Under the pieces are notes generated by a model. It did no database searches. It was not told the DNA's origin and was given only the letters and a program-made list of their open reading frames with translations. The position numbers were made by a program, and so were the translations under genes. This document shows positions 26,685-35,468 of a stretch of 64,000 nt of DNA, in pieces; within the stretch, counting starts at the first letter, position 1, and every line of letters starts with the position of its first letter. This DNA comes from Candidatus Binatus sp. (lineage in GTDB: Bacteria > Desulfobacterota > Binatia > Binatales > Binataceae): positions 23,254-87,253 of the forward strand of contig NZ_JAUSKL010000030.1 in the NCBI RefSeq assembly GCF_030646925.1, read 5' to 3'.

Positions 26685-26740
26685 ACCGTGGCACAAAGTG
26701 GCACAGGCTTTAGCCTGTGGAGTTACTGACCAACAGTTAG
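26685..26740. repeat. Dispersed repeat family A, copy 2
   Basis: Contains gtggcacaggctttagcctg and tggagttactga; the core palindrome cacaggct/agcctgtg is identical to copies 1 and 3. Confidence 0.75.
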
Positions 26741-26797
26741 AGGTACTCATTCCGCTCCGGCGCCATTCCATCAGCCTGAGCGGCGGCGGCCGTCCGA

Positions 26798-26890
26798 TAC
26801 CTCGCCCGTTGTTCAATCGAAGAGAGCCTGCCTTGAGCGAAGTCGAAGGGTCGCCGAAGCGCGTCCGCGATGAGGCGGGTGAGGGTGCAG
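26798..26890. repeat. Dispersed repeat family C, copy 2
   Basis: atacctcgcccgttg at the left, tcgccgaagcgcg inside, and gaggcgggtgagggtgca at the right; same order of blocks as at 19388-19455, with an inserted or diverged middle. Confidence 0.7.
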
Positions 26891-27063
26891 GGATCGCGCG
26901 CCACAGAAAAAAACCGCGATCCTTCGACTCCGGAAGCACTCCGCTCAGAGTTTTGTGAAGATTTGCCGTGTGTTATTCACCTGGTTGTCATTCTGAGGTG
27001 AAGCCCTAAGCTCTCGAATGAGGCAGGCTGCCGGTGCCGAGAATCTCGGCCCGGAATTTTTCC

Positions 27064-27525
27064 TTAGCGCTCTTTCCAGATCGAGTACTTCGGCGGCCAG
27101 GTGCCGTGACCGCCCGGATACTTCGCATGCATCGCGCGTTCGATTCCAAACTCGAATGCAAGTTCGTCATTGGTGCTGGTCATCCCGCGCGCGACCTGGT
27201 CCTTGCGCACCATTTCGGCAACCTCAGGATCTTCGATCAACTTCGCGCGCCCCATCACGAGGAACTCGTCATCGACGTCAACCGGTGGAAACGTATGCAG
27301 CGCGTAGCGGCCGTCCCGGCGCAAATCGTTGCGCTTGTGCGAATCAACAATCAGCGCATAGAGGCGGCCGTTCACGACGGTCGGACAAATCGGATGCAAT
27401 CGCGGCGCGCCATCCTTCCGCACCGTCGCCAGAAAGGCCAGCCCGACGCCAAACTGGTACAGCAGTTTCTTCCCCGCCTCGGCCATTTCTGGCTCGGCGT
27501 TTTCGAAATCGCTCCAGGTAGCCAT
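27064..27525 (-). CDS. Pyridoxamine 5'-phosphate oxidase-family protein
   Basis: A 153-residue split-barrel flavin-binding protein. The family pattern is seen in LAFLATVRKDGAPRLHPICPTVVNGRLYALIVDSHKRNDLRRDGRYALHTFPP. Members bind FMN, F420 or haem and reduce or bind small molecules; true PdxH marks are absent, so the reaction is unknown. The minus-strand start has a good AGGAGGTG site upstream. Confidence 0.85.
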   Translation of the reverse strand: MATWSDFENAEPEMAEAGKKLLYQFGVGLAFLATVRKDGAPRLHPICPTVVNGRLYALIVDSHKRNDLRRDGRYALHTFPPVDVDDEFLVMGRAKLIEDPEVAEMVRKDQVARGMTSTNDELAFEFGIERAMHAKYPGGHGTWPPKYSIWKER

Positions 27526-27621
27526 CGCGAGACACCTCCTGAATTCGTCGCTTAGGGAAAACTGCGCAGGCGGAATACGAACTAGTTTCGCTATCTGTTC
27601 GTCAATGTCAAGCCGCGAAAC

Positions 27622-28260
27622 TCAGCTCTTGCGCGGGACGAAGTATTGAGTGCCGGGGCCAGCATCGTCGATCTCGCGGATCAGGCTGGCGAGGTCCTCG
27701 GGATTCGCGACGAAATCGATCTCCGAAGTATCGACCACCAGCAGCGGCGCTTCGTCGTAGTAGAAAAAGAAATCGCGATACGCCACCGAGACGCGCTCGA
27801 GATACTCGAAACTGATGTGCCGCTCGAAATCGCGATTGCGCTTGCGGAGCCGCTCGCCCAGAACCTCGATCGTAGCGCGCACGTACACCACAAGGTCCGG
27901 CTTTTTCATCTCGGCGTCGAGCAATTTGTAAACGCCGTCGTAGAGCTTCAGCTCGTCGGGCGCGAGATTCATGGTCGCGAAGATTCGATCCTTGGCAAAG
28001 AGATAGTCGGCGACGGTTGCGGGCGCGAATAGATCCTGCTGCAGCAGTTCGCGCTGCTGATGATGCCGCGTCAGCAGGAAATAAAGCTGCGCCGGGAACG
28101 CGTACTTGTCGGGATCCTGGTAGAAGCGCGCGAGGAACGGATTGTTGTCCGCATCCTCGAGAATCAGGCGCGCCTTGAGCTCGCGGCTGAGTGCCTGCGC
28201 GAGGCTGGTCTTGCCGACTCCGATGGGACCTTCGACTGCGATATAGCCGCGCGAGCGCAT
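27622..28260 (-). CDS. Deoxynucleoside kinase
   Basis: 212 residues of the dNK/dGK-dAK family. P-loop GPIGVGKTSLA near residues 11-21, the substrate-site Glu region (LILEDADNNPFLARFYQDPDKYAFPAQLYFLLTR), the DRIF motif (AKDRIFATMNL), and the lid RLRKRNRDFERHIS. It phosphorylates salvaged deoxynucleosides such as deoxyadenosine or deoxyguanosine with ATP. Stands alone between unrelated genes. Confidence 0.9.
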   Translation of the reverse strand: MRSRGYIAVEGPIGVGKTSLAQALSRELKARLILEDADNNPFLARFYQDPDKYAFPAQLYFLLTRHHQQRELLQQDLFAPATVADYLFAKDRIFATMNLAPDELKLYDGVYKLLDAEMKKPDLVVYVRATIEVLGERLRKRNRDFERHISFEYLERVSVAYRDFFFYYDEAPLLVVDTSEIDFVANPEDLASLIREIDDAGPGTQYFVPRKS

Positions 28261-28336
28261 CGGGGGTCGATTGTAGCGCTACGGCGCCACTATCGCGCGT
28301 GCCGGATTTTCGGATCGAAATTCGCCGACGCGTCGA

Positions 28337-29197
28337 TCATTTCTTGCGATGCTTCTTCGCTTCGTCGCGCAGCTTGCGGACTTCGTCGTCGGGCGCGTTG
28401 GCGCGCTCTTCCAGGTCGGCGGCGGTGTCGTAGTCGGGCGGCGACTTGCGCAGATAGACCTGCGCGAGTTCCATGTTGGCGGCCTTGTCGTCCGGATATG
28501 CGCCGATCACGTCGTTCAGCAGCTTGAAGGTCGCGTCCGGAGTGCCCGCGGCTTTGGCGGCATCGTTGATTTTATGCATCAGCGAGTTGCCCTGCGGACC
28601 GAGGTCCGGATTTTTGTGCGCCTGCGCGAGCAGCATCGCGGCCCGCACGCCCTGATCGTAAGTGTTCATCGCCGCGGCGTATTTCTTTTCCTGCAACTGT
28701 TGGTCGCCTTGCTTTTCGATCTCGGGAAGCGCGTCGCTGAGCGCGGTCAGAGCCTTTTCGCGCGCCGCCTTGATACGCGTCTGCAAAAGGATGTCCTTTA
28801 GTTGGCGGAGCCCGTCTTCGGTCTTGCCGGCCTTGATCTCGTCGAGCGCCTTGCCGGACGAGTTGGCCAGGTCCTGCAGTTGTTTGTAGAGCCGCGTCTT
28901 GTCCATCAGCTTCTGATCGGTGGGATCGAGCATCGAGGCAGCCGTGTATTCGCGCGCGGCGCCTTCCTGATCGCCGAGCGCTTCATCGATATGCGCGAGC
29001 GACTTGTGCGCATCGACGTCGTTCGGATCGGCCTTGATGGAAAGTTCGAGTTCCTTTTTCGCGCCTTCGAGATCGCGCTTTTCGAACAAATCCTCCGCCT
29101 TGTAGAGATGCTTCTTGCCCTCGGACTGGCATCCGGTGACGACCGGGATGGCAATCAATAGCGACAAGATCAGCGCGCGCGATATCGCAGTTCGCAT
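28337..29197 (-). CDS. Tetratricopeptide-repeat lipoprotein
   Basis: 286 residues. A lipoprotein signal peptide with lipobox VTGC (Cys23), then TPR-like helices: HLYKAEDLFEKRDLEGAKKELELSIKADPNDVDAHKSLAHIDEALGDQEGAAREYTAASMLDPTD, and further helical repeats to the C-terminus. Probably an envelope scaffold or an assembly factor. The C-terminal tail is Lys-rich. Confidence 0.8.
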   Translation of the reverse strand: MRTAISRALILSLLIAIPVVTGCQSEGKKHLYKAEDLFEKRDLEGAKKELELSIKADPNDVDAHKSLAHIDEALGDQEGAAREYTAASMLDPTDQKLMDKTRLYKQLQDLANSSGKALDEIKAGKTEDGLRQLKDILLQTRIKAAREKALTALSDALPEIEKQGDQQLQEKKYAAAMNTYDQGVRAAMLLAQAHKNPDLGPQGNSLMHKINDAAKAAGTPDATFKLLNDVIGAYPDDKAANMELAQVYLRKSPPDYDTAADLEERANAPDDEVRKLRDEAKKHRKK

Positions 29198-29504
29198 CGG
29201 ATTATTCCCTCATCAAGGTTTGTCCGCAGGGGACGGAAATCCGGATGAGTCTGCAAGCATCCGCGCCAAATTGTCAAGGCACCGCCCCCCGCAGGGGCAC
29301 GGCACATTGCCGGCGCAAGACGTTGATCGTAATCGCCTGCCGCGGGACCGAAACCTCACGCAGGTTTCGGACTTCCCGCTGTGATGAAGATGCGGCCTCC
29401 CGGCCTGTTGGTAATGGGGGTATCAACGTGCGCGCGTGTTTTCCTCAATTTGGATCAGTTTTGAGAAACAGGCCGCTCCGAAAGGGCTACGAGGGAGCCT
29501 ACGA
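29198..29504. other. Intergenic region with partial family B repeat
   Basis: No gene. At 29348-29370 a perfect 9-base stem (ccgaaacct / aggtttcgg, loop cacgc) is the family B hairpin in the opposite orientation, next to ccccccgcaggggcacgg. Confidence 0.6.
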
Positions 29505-30755
29505 TTATTTCAGCGCTTTTTTTGCGGTTTTCAGGATCTGAGCAGCCTCTTTGATTCCCCTTCGGAACCAATCGCTAGACGCTTTAGTGAAGGGACCGCC
29601 CAGAAAAGTCTCCGGGTCGCAAACCTTCAGGAAGAGTGAGTAAGAGCCCTCGTCATCAGTAATCTTGGGAGACACGGTCCACCCTTTCTCTTCCAGCTCG
29701 GTTTTCTCCTTGGCAGGAGGAAGCGGGATCAGTGTCCCGTCGTAATCCGACTCAATGCACACGAAGGCTTGAACCTTAGCACCCTTGGCCGCTTTGGCGT
29801 TTGGGCATTGGAATCCCCATCCGACGTACCATTTAAGCTTCATTAACTCCCAATCTTTTGTGCCGCTATCATAGCAGTAGGCGAAGTCGCCGATTGCGTT
29901 CTCGACGTCCGACCGTACATTGCTCGCCGGCAGCGATGCGGGGAGTAACTGTTTTTTGTACTGAGGAAGCGTTTTTTCGGCGACTTTCCGTGCATCTTTA
30001 AGAATTTCTCTGAGTTTGTTGTCGAACGTTTCTAGGTAGTCACAAACAACCGGAAGTGACTTACCGAAACGCTGAAATTCCTTCGCATCTATATCGTCCA
30101 TGTTTTTTTCCTTCAAGAAGAGAATGAACTCGCGGATGAATACCAATAATTCCGGCTCAAGGTTGTTTCGGCTCGCTAGTTTCGTAAGCCATAGCCAGAC
30201 CTGAGGCCACCGACAAACTGACCTAAAACTAGCCGGATATCTCTTCTCGTCGCTTAGAAAATCGCCTGGCCCTTCATCAATGCTAAGAAGTACCAAGCCC
30301 GCGTCGGATCGTTCACCTCTTAGGTATTGCGCATACTCCTCAAGCTGTTTAGCCGTTTTGCTTGGATCGTCAGTGACGTATTCCGCGCGTCCTCGCGTTT
30401 CTCTGACCTTGTTCTCTATCACCAAGGCAAGTGCCTTGTCCGCATAAAGACAGAGGTCGAGCCTCCTCGGTCTGTTGCCTTTCAAAAAGACTCGGCGCTG
30501 CGTGCCGAAGATCAGCCGCTCCGCCGAGCGTAGGCGCTGATCCAGATCCTTTCCCTGACCATCACAAAGAACCTGAGTTAGGAAAACCTCCGTTGCCCGT
30601 CGGGTTGGTCCTTTTTTTTCGAGCAGACGATTGAGGAGATCGGCGAGAGCTTCCGTCGAGAAATCCTCGAGAGGACTGCGCTTCTCGCGCGGCACATATC
30701 TAAACAAGTTGCTATAAAGAGAATTATCGGCAAGACCCATGTGCATTACCGCCAT
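29505..30755 (-). CDS. PD-(D/E)XK nuclease superfamily protein of atypical composition
   Basis: 416 residues. The nuclease core is RRLDLCLY (Asp100), LVIENKV (Glu114-x-Lys116) and a following KQLEEYAQYL (Gln137), as in the PD-(D/E)XK_4 group found in restriction-like and phage-defence settings. The N-terminus NLFRYVPREKRSPLEDFSTEALADLLN is typical of those proteins. The C-terminal 200 residues are unrecognised. The gene is visibly lower in G+C and uses codons unlike its neighbours, suggesting recent transfer; no partner methylase or helicase is adjacent. Two ATGs, at codons 1 and 4, could start it. Confidence 0.78.
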   Translation of the reverse strand: MAVMHMGLADNSLYSNLFRYVPREKRSPLEDFSTEALADLLNRLLEKKGPTRRATEVFLTQVLCDGQGKDLDQRLRSAERLIFGTQRRVFLKGNRPRRLDLCLYADKALALVIENKVRETRGRAEYVTDDPSKTAKQLEEYAQYLRGERSDAGLVLLSIDEGPGDFLSDEKRYPASFRSVCRWPQVWLWLTKLASRNNLEPELLVFIREFILFLKEKNMDDIDAKEFQRFGKSLPVVCDYLETFDNKLREILKDARKVAEKTLPQYKKQLLPASLPASNVRSDVENAIGDFAYCYDSGTKDWELMKLKWYVGWGFQCPNAKAAKGAKVQAFVCIESDYDGTLIPLPPAKEKTELEEKGWTVSPKITDDEGSYSLFLKVCDPETFLGGPFTKASSDWFRRGIKEAAQILKTAKKALK

Positions 30756-31036
30756 CGGATTTGGTGCATTGACTGATGGTTTCTAGCTTTTGGTCTTAGT
30801 TCGGTGCAATCGGCGTAGGCCTGCTCTTCGAACCGAGCGATGCCTGATTCTTAATGCGAGTGACAAGAGGCGGCGTTCTTAGGGCTTTAGATAGATCGAT
30901 TTAGCGCATTCGAGACTCTTTTTGATTCCACTACTAACAGCGCGGAGCGCGCATCTTATCGCCACGGGAAGTCCGAAACCTGCGTGAGGTTTCGGGTGAA
31001 GTTTTCCGAACAATTTCGTGCAGGATAGTGGAGTGG
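30756..31036. other. Intergenic region with family B repeat copy 3
   Basis: No gene supported. The repeat block ctactaacagcgcggagcgc begins at 30931 and the hairpin arms ccgaaacct / aggtttcgg follow around 30973-30995. It separates the atypical nuclease gene from ispH. Confidence 0.6.
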
Positions 31037-31978
31037 TCAGTTGGACGGGAGCGGGAGCGGGAAGTGGACGCGCTCTTTGGCGACGCTCATCAGCTCGACC
31101 TCGGCGCCGCCGCGTGCGAATGCGCCGATAATCTCCTCGACCAGCCATTCCGGTGACGACGCACTTGCGGTGAGGCCGAGCGCGCGAACGCCTTCGAGCA
31201 TGTCGGGTAGCACGTCGGCGATAGAATCGACCAGGAATGCGCGCGCACCGCGCATCCGCGCGACTTCGACCAGCCGATTCGCGTTGGAGCTTTGCTTCGA
31301 GCCGACCACCAGCACCGCATCGCTCACCTGGACGAGTTCCTTGACGGCGTTCTGGCGATTCTGGGTGGCGTAGCAGATGTCGTCGGTCTTGGGCGTGATC
31401 ATCGCGGGGAAGCGCTCTTTCAGCGCAGCCATGATTTCGCGCGTATCATCGACGCTGAGGGTGGTCTGCGTAACCGCCGCAATCCGATCCGGATTCTCGA
31501 CGGTGATGGTGCGGGCTTCGTCCACGCTGCCGACCAGTACGACTTTGCCCGGCGCGACGCCGAGCGTGCCCTTCACTTCCTCATGGCCCGCGTGGCCTAT
31601 CAGGATGACGGTGCGATCTTCGTTGTCGTAACGTTCGACTTCGTCATGGACCTTGGTGACGAGCGGGCAGGTCGCATCGATCACGCGCAGTTGGCGACCT
31701 TTGGCGCGATCCCATTCGCTGGGCGCAACGCCGTGGGCGCTGAAAATCACGCGCTGCCCCTCGGGGACCGCGTCGAGGCTGTCGACGAAGATGGCGCCTT
31801 CTTTTTCGAGCGCCTCGAGCACGAAGCGGTTGTGCACGATCTGATGTCGCACGTAGAGCGGACGGCCGTACGAGCGGAGCGCGCTGCGAACGGCCTCGAC
31901 CGCGCGATCGACGCCGGCGCAGAAGCCGCGCGGCTCAGCCAGGATTATCTTTTCGACGGATGTTTCGCCTAATACCAT
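31037..31978 (-). CDS. ispH: 4-hydroxy-3-methylbut-2-enyl diphosphate reductase
   Basis: 313 residues; the last enzyme of the MEP isoprenoid pathway, producing IPP and DMAPP. The [4Fe-4S] ligands Cys20 (RGFCAGV), Cys104 (ATCPLV) and Cys202 (ICYATQNRQ) are all present, as are the proton-donor motif GHEEVKGTLG and the SSNANRL phosphate-binding loop. The pathway is therefore likely complete in this organism. Confidence 0.96.
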   Translation of the reverse strand: MVLGETSVEKIILAEPRGFCAGVDRAVEAVRSALRSYGRPLYVRHQIVHNRFVLEALEKEGAIFVDSLDAVPEGQRVIFSAHGVAPSEWDRAKGRQLRVIDATCPLVTKVHDEVERYDNEDRTVILIGHAGHEEVKGTLGVAPGKVVLVGSVDEARTITVENPDRIAAVTQTTLSVDDTREIMAALKERFPAMITPKTDDICYATQNRQNAVKELVQVSDAVLVVGSKQSSNANRLVEVARMRGARAFLVDSIADVLPDMLEGVRALGLTASASSPEWLVEEIIGAFARGGAEVELMSVAKERVHFPLPLPSN

Positions 31979-32035
31979 CGCGACTATCTAAGCGGTTACT
32001 GTCCGCGCGGTCAATAATTCAGGCAAAAAAATGGG

Positions 32036-32743
32036 TCAGACGTGCGGCGGATGCGAGGTTTGGCATCCGATCCAGATCTCGCCGCCCTCGAAGTGTTCTT
32101 TTTTCCAGATCGGCACGATTTCCTTCAGCCGATCGATCGCGAAACGGCAGGCGTCGAAGGCCTCACCGCGATGCGCCGCCGAGACCGCGATCGCGACCGA
32201 GGTCTCGCCGATCTCGACCACGCCGACGCGATGGGCGATCGCGATGCGCACGATTTTCCAGCGCTCGCCCGCCTCGCGCGCGAGCTTGCGCATCTCGGAG
32301 AGCGCCATCGGTTCGTAGGCCTCGTACTCGAGGCGGAGCACATTGCGGCCGGCATTGTCGGAGCGAGTGGTGCCGGCGAATGTGACGATCGCGCCGGCGT
32401 TGGGGGCAGCGACTTCGCGCTCGAGCGCGGTTACATCTATAGTGTCGCGGCCGATCGTGATTTTGCCGATCCATCCGGGTTTTGCGGCAGCGTCGGCGCC
32501 GCCGCTGACCGGCGGGATGAACGCGATCTCGTCGCCCTCACGCGGCTGGTAATCGCTCTCGACATATTCCTGATTGACGGCGAAGCCGACCGAATCATGA
32601 TGGCCGCCGAGTTCGGGAAATTCGCGGCCGAGATGCCCCCAGATTTGCGCGATAGTCGTGCCGGCGGGAAATTCGCGCGTCAGTTCGGAAGTGCGGGCGC
32701 GCTCGCGCAGCGTCGCGAACAGCTTCAGCGTCAGTCGATTCAT
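32036..32743 (-). CDS. Fused MoaD-MoaE molybdopterin synthase
   Basis: 235 residues from the ATG at 32743, which overlaps the moaB stop (ATGA). Residues 1-82 are MoaD (NRLTLKLFATLRERAR, FIPPVSGG); residues 92-235 are MoaE (GAIVTFAGTTRSDNAGRNVLRLEYEAYEPMA, AHRGEAFDACRFAIDRLKEIVPIWKKEHFEGG). MoaD needs a free C-terminal Gly-Gly for thiocarboxylation, yet here Gly81-Gly82 is internal. In mycobacterial MoaX, a similar fusion, the chain is cut after the Gly-Gly; the same is likely here. Confidence 0.92.
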   Translation of the reverse strand: MNRLTLKLFATLRERARTSELTREFPAGTTIAQIWGHLGREFPELGGHHDSVGFAVNQEYVESDYQPREGDEIAFIPPVSGGADAAAKPGWIGKITIGRDTIDVTALEREVAAPNAGAIVTFAGTTRSDNAGRNVLRLEYEAYEPMALSEMRKLAREAGERWKIVRIAIAHRVGVVEIGETSVAIAVSAAHRGEAFDACRFAIDRLKEIVPIWKKEHFEGGEIWIGCQTSHPPHV

Positions 32744-33237
32744 TGACTCAGCAGCGAAACGATATGCCCGATTTCGGGGAGGATCAGTTTTTCCATCGCG
32801 AGGCGGCAGGCGGTCGGCGACCCCGGAATCGCGGCGACGAACTTGCCGTGGCGAACGCCCGCGATCGCGCGGCTCATCATCGCGGCGGAACCGATCTCCT
32901 GGTATGAGAGCATCCGGAAAATTTCGCCGAAGCCTTCGAGTTCCTTGTCGATCAGCGACTTGACCACTTCGGTGCATCGATCGCGCGCGGTGATGCCGGT
33001 GCCGCCGCTGATCACGATCGCGTCGAGGTTGGGCAGGTTCTTGGCGATCGACGCGGAGATTTTTTCGGGCTCGTCGGGCAGGATCTCGTAATAGTTCACC
33101 TGATGGCCGGCGGCCTCGAACAGTTGGCGAATCAACTTGCCGCTTTCGTCAGTTTCGGGATTGCGCGAATCGGAGGCCGAAATCACTCCCACCTTGAGAT
33201 TGGCGCGCGCGTGACGCTTATGCTCTTGGACCGACAT
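32740..33237 (-). CDS. moaB: Molybdenum cofactor biosynthesis protein MoaB
   Basis: 165 residues from the ATG at 33237, which matches the usual short N-terminus of MoaB; an ATG 54 bases upstream adds residues not typical of the family. Motifs: VGVISASDSRNPETDESG, IVISGGTGITARDRC, and AIPGSPTACRLAMEKLILPEI. MoaB/Mog proteins adenylylate molybdopterin. Coupled by overlap to the moaDE fusion. Confidence 0.9.
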   Translation of the reverse strand: MSVQEHKRHARANLKVGVISASDSRNPETDESGKLIRQLFEAAGHQVNYYEILPDEPEKISASIAKNLPNLDAIVISGGTGITARDRCTEVVKSLIDKELEGFGEIFRMLSYQEIGSAAMMSRAIAGVRHGKFVAAIPGSPTACRLAMEKLILPEIGHIVSLLSQ

Positions 33238-33599
33238 CACATTTAGGATTACATAATCGGCGCTATCAATATAAGCATCCCGATACTGCATCGCTTCGCG
33301 GCGCGCGGCAAATCTCGATTCGGCTGGATTCCATCGGCGGAAAAATTTCAGGCATCAGGATGACCACGGAATCGAAGCGCGGCACGGCGGCGTCGCGGGT
33401 GAAGATCGTCGCGATCGCTTCGCGGCGATCGCGATGCTGTACGGGGCGAATCGCCTCGGCGCGGGCGCGACTTTCGGCGTCGTGCGCGGATCGATCTACT
33501 GTTCGATCGCGGCGACGCTCGGCGTGGCGATATACGCGACTCGAATCGGCGCGCGCGCACTCAACCAAAAGACCTGAAGCAATCCAATCGGAGGCGTCG
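33238..33599. other. Region between moaB and the flavoprotein gene, with an uncertain short plus-strand frame
   Basis: 362 bases. On the plus strand an ATG at 33434 opens a 47-codon frame ending TGA at 33575-33577, with hydrophobic, membrane-like content (MLYGANRLGAGATFGVVRG, SIYCSIAATLGVAIY). It may be the end of a small membrane protein, but no start or ribosome site convinces me. Otherwise nothing. Confidence 0.35.
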
Positions 33600-35123
33600 A
33601 TGCCGACCCACGCGCTCGCTCATGCACCGCTCGATGAATACAACCGGGCGCTCGTCGAAAATTTGCATCCCGCGGGATGGGTCAATCCGGCGCCGGCTCA
33701 TCGCTACAACCTGGTGGTGATCGGCGCGGGCACCGCGGGCCTGGTGACGGCGGCGGGCGGCGCAATCCTGGGCGCAAAAGTCGCGCTGGTCGAGCGCGAT
33801 TACATGGGCGGCGACTGCCTGAACTTCGGATGCGTGCCGTCGAAGGCGCTGATTCGCGCGGCGCGCGCCGCGGCGGAAGTCCGCAACGCGTCGCGCTTTG
33901 GCGTCGAGGTACCCGCGGGCGTTCGCGTGAATTTTCCGGCAGTGATGGAACGGATGCGCAAGCTGCGCGCGAAGCTCAGCCCGATCGACTCGGCGAATCG
34001 ATTCCGCGGACTCGGCGTGGACGTTTTCATCGGCGACGGAAAATTCGGCGCGCCCGACTGCGTCGAGGTCGAGGGCAAGCAACTGCGTTTCAAAAAGGCG
34101 GTAATCGCCACCGGGGCGCGCGCGGCCTCGCTGCCGATTCGCGGCCTTGCGGAAACGGGTTATCTCACCAATGAGACGGTTTTTTCGCTGACCGAGTTGC
34201 CGCGGCGAATCGCGGTGATTGGCGCAGGGCCGATCGGATGCGAGCTTGCGCAAACTTTTCAGCGCCTCGGCGCGGCGGTGACGCTGCTCGAAGTCGCGCC
34301 GCAGATTCTGATTCGGGAAGATCGCGACGCCGCGAATCGGGTCGAACGCGCGATGACGCGGGACGGAGTAGCTATCGTAACCGGATGCAAAATAGTCAGT
34401 GTCGAGCGGCGCGGTACTGAGAAAGTCGTCTCGACCGAACGCGATGGCGCGCGTACGGAATACTCAGTCGATGAAATCTTGATCGGAGTGGGGCGGGTTC
34501 CCGCGGTCGAAGGCCTCAATCTCGAGGCGGCGATGATTCAATACGACGCGCAGAACGGTATCAAAGTCGATGACTACCTGCGCACGACGAATCCGCTGGT
34601 GTATGCGGCCGGCGACGTCGCTTCGCCTTACAAGTTTACTCATTTGTCGGACGCGCATGCGCGAATTGTACTACGCAATGCACTATTCTTCGGGCGGCAG
34701 CGCGTTAGTGCATTGACTATTCCATGGTGTACCTACACTGATCCGGAAATCGCGCATGTGGGATTGCATGAAGCCGAGGCGAAGAGTCGCGGAATCGCGA
34801 TAACTACCTATAGCCAAGAATTGGCGGAAGTCGATCGCGCGGTGCTCGACGGCGAGACCGACGGATTCGTGAAAGTGCACGTGCGCGAGGGCAGCGACAC
34901 GATCGTCGGCGCGACTATCGTCGCGAGCCACGCCGGCGAGATGATCTCGGAACTGACGACTGCGATCGCGGCGGGCGTCGGGCTCGGCAAGATCGCCGAC
35001 GTGATTCATCCCTACCCGACGCAGGCCGACGCGATTCGGCGCGCCGGCGCTCTTTACAATCGGACGCGGCTCACGCCGTTCGTCGCGGGCCTGATGAAGC
35101 GATGGTTCGCGCTCACCCGATGA
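33600..35123 (+). CDS. FAD-dependent pyridine nucleotide-disulfide oxidoreductase (MerA-like)
   Basis: 507 residues from the ATG at 33600. Two dinucleotide-binding folds (LVVIGAGTAGLVTAAGGAI; IAVIGAGPIGCELAQ) and the redox-active Cys73-x4-Cys78 in GGDCLNFGCVPSKAL. The C-terminal interface reads HPYPTQADAI, with Tyr where glutathione or lipoamide reductases have the base His, as in mercuric reductase. But the C-terminal Cys-Cys of MerA and an N-terminal MerA domain are absent, so mercury reduction is doubtful. It is likely an uncharacterised NAD(P)H-dependent reductase. Confidence 0.87.
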   Translation: MPTHALAHAPLDEYNRALVENLHPAGWVNPAPAHRYNLVVIGAGTAGLVTAAGGAILGAKVALVERDYMGGDCLNFGCVPSKALIRAARAAAEVRNASRFGVEVPAGVRVNFPAVMERMRKLRAKLSPIDSANRFRGLGVDVFIGDGKFGAPDCVEVEGKQLRFKKAVIATGARAASLPIRGLAETGYLTNETVFSLTELPRRIAVIGAGPIGCELAQTFQRLGAAVTLLEVAPQILIREDRDAANRVERAMTRDGVAIVTGCKIVSVERRGTEKVVSTERDGARTEYSVDEILIGVGRVPAVEGLNLEAAMIQYDAQNGIKVDDYLRTTNPLVYAAGDVASPYKFTHLSDAHARIVLRNALFFGRQRVSALTIPWCTYTDPEIAHVGLHEAEAKSRGIAITTYSQELAEVDRAVLDGETDGFVKVHVREGSDTIVGATIVASHAGEMISELTTAIAAGVGLGKIADVIHPYPTQADAIRRAGALYNRTRLTPFVAGLMKRWFALTR

Positions 35124-35159
35124 ACGTTTTCATCGGGCAGGAATTATATTTCGATGCGG

Positions 35160-35363
35160 CTAGCGCAGCCGGAGGTTGAACGCTTGCGGCCCCTTGTCGC
35201 CAGGACGCACTTCGAACTGGACCTCGTTGCCTTCGCGCAAATCGTCGAACTGAACTTTCGGGTAGAGTTTCGATCGATGAAAAAATACTTCCTCCGTGCC
35301 GTCATCCGGGATAATGAAACCGAAGCCCTTGTCCTTGACTATTTTCTTGATCGTGCCAAACAC
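35160..35363 (-). CDS. Cold-shock domain protein
   Basis: 67 residues, the standard single CSD length. RNA-binding motifs RNP1 (KGFGFI) and RNP2 (VFFHRS) are present. It starts with GTG at 35363, supported by a strong GGAGGTG ribosome site upstream. It acts as an RNA chaperone or antiterminator in the cytoplasm. Confidence 0.9.
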   Translation of the reverse strand: MFGTIKKIVKDKGFGFIIPDDGTEEVFFHRSKLYPKVQFDDLREGNEVQFEVRPGDKGPQAFNLRLR

Positions 35364-35468
35364 CGATTGGACACCTCCGTCCCAAAAGCGGTCGCTGTCT
35401 TCAGCTTACGGGGCGAGCGCCCAAAGTAAAGAGCATGGACATCCGGCGGAGTTGGATCGCATACGATC

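Larger units (their letters stand above)
26629..27063. other. Intergenic region with family A and family C repeats
   Basis: 435 bases without a supported gene. Holds a family A repeat (26685-26740) and a family C repeat (26798-26890), plus a short ccttgagcgaagtcgaaggg motif common in degenerate intergenic DNA. Confidence 0.65.

Noticed and set aside
29505..30755. Restriction-modification system
   Set aside because: No methyltransferase, specificity or helicase gene is adjacent to the nuclease-like gene.
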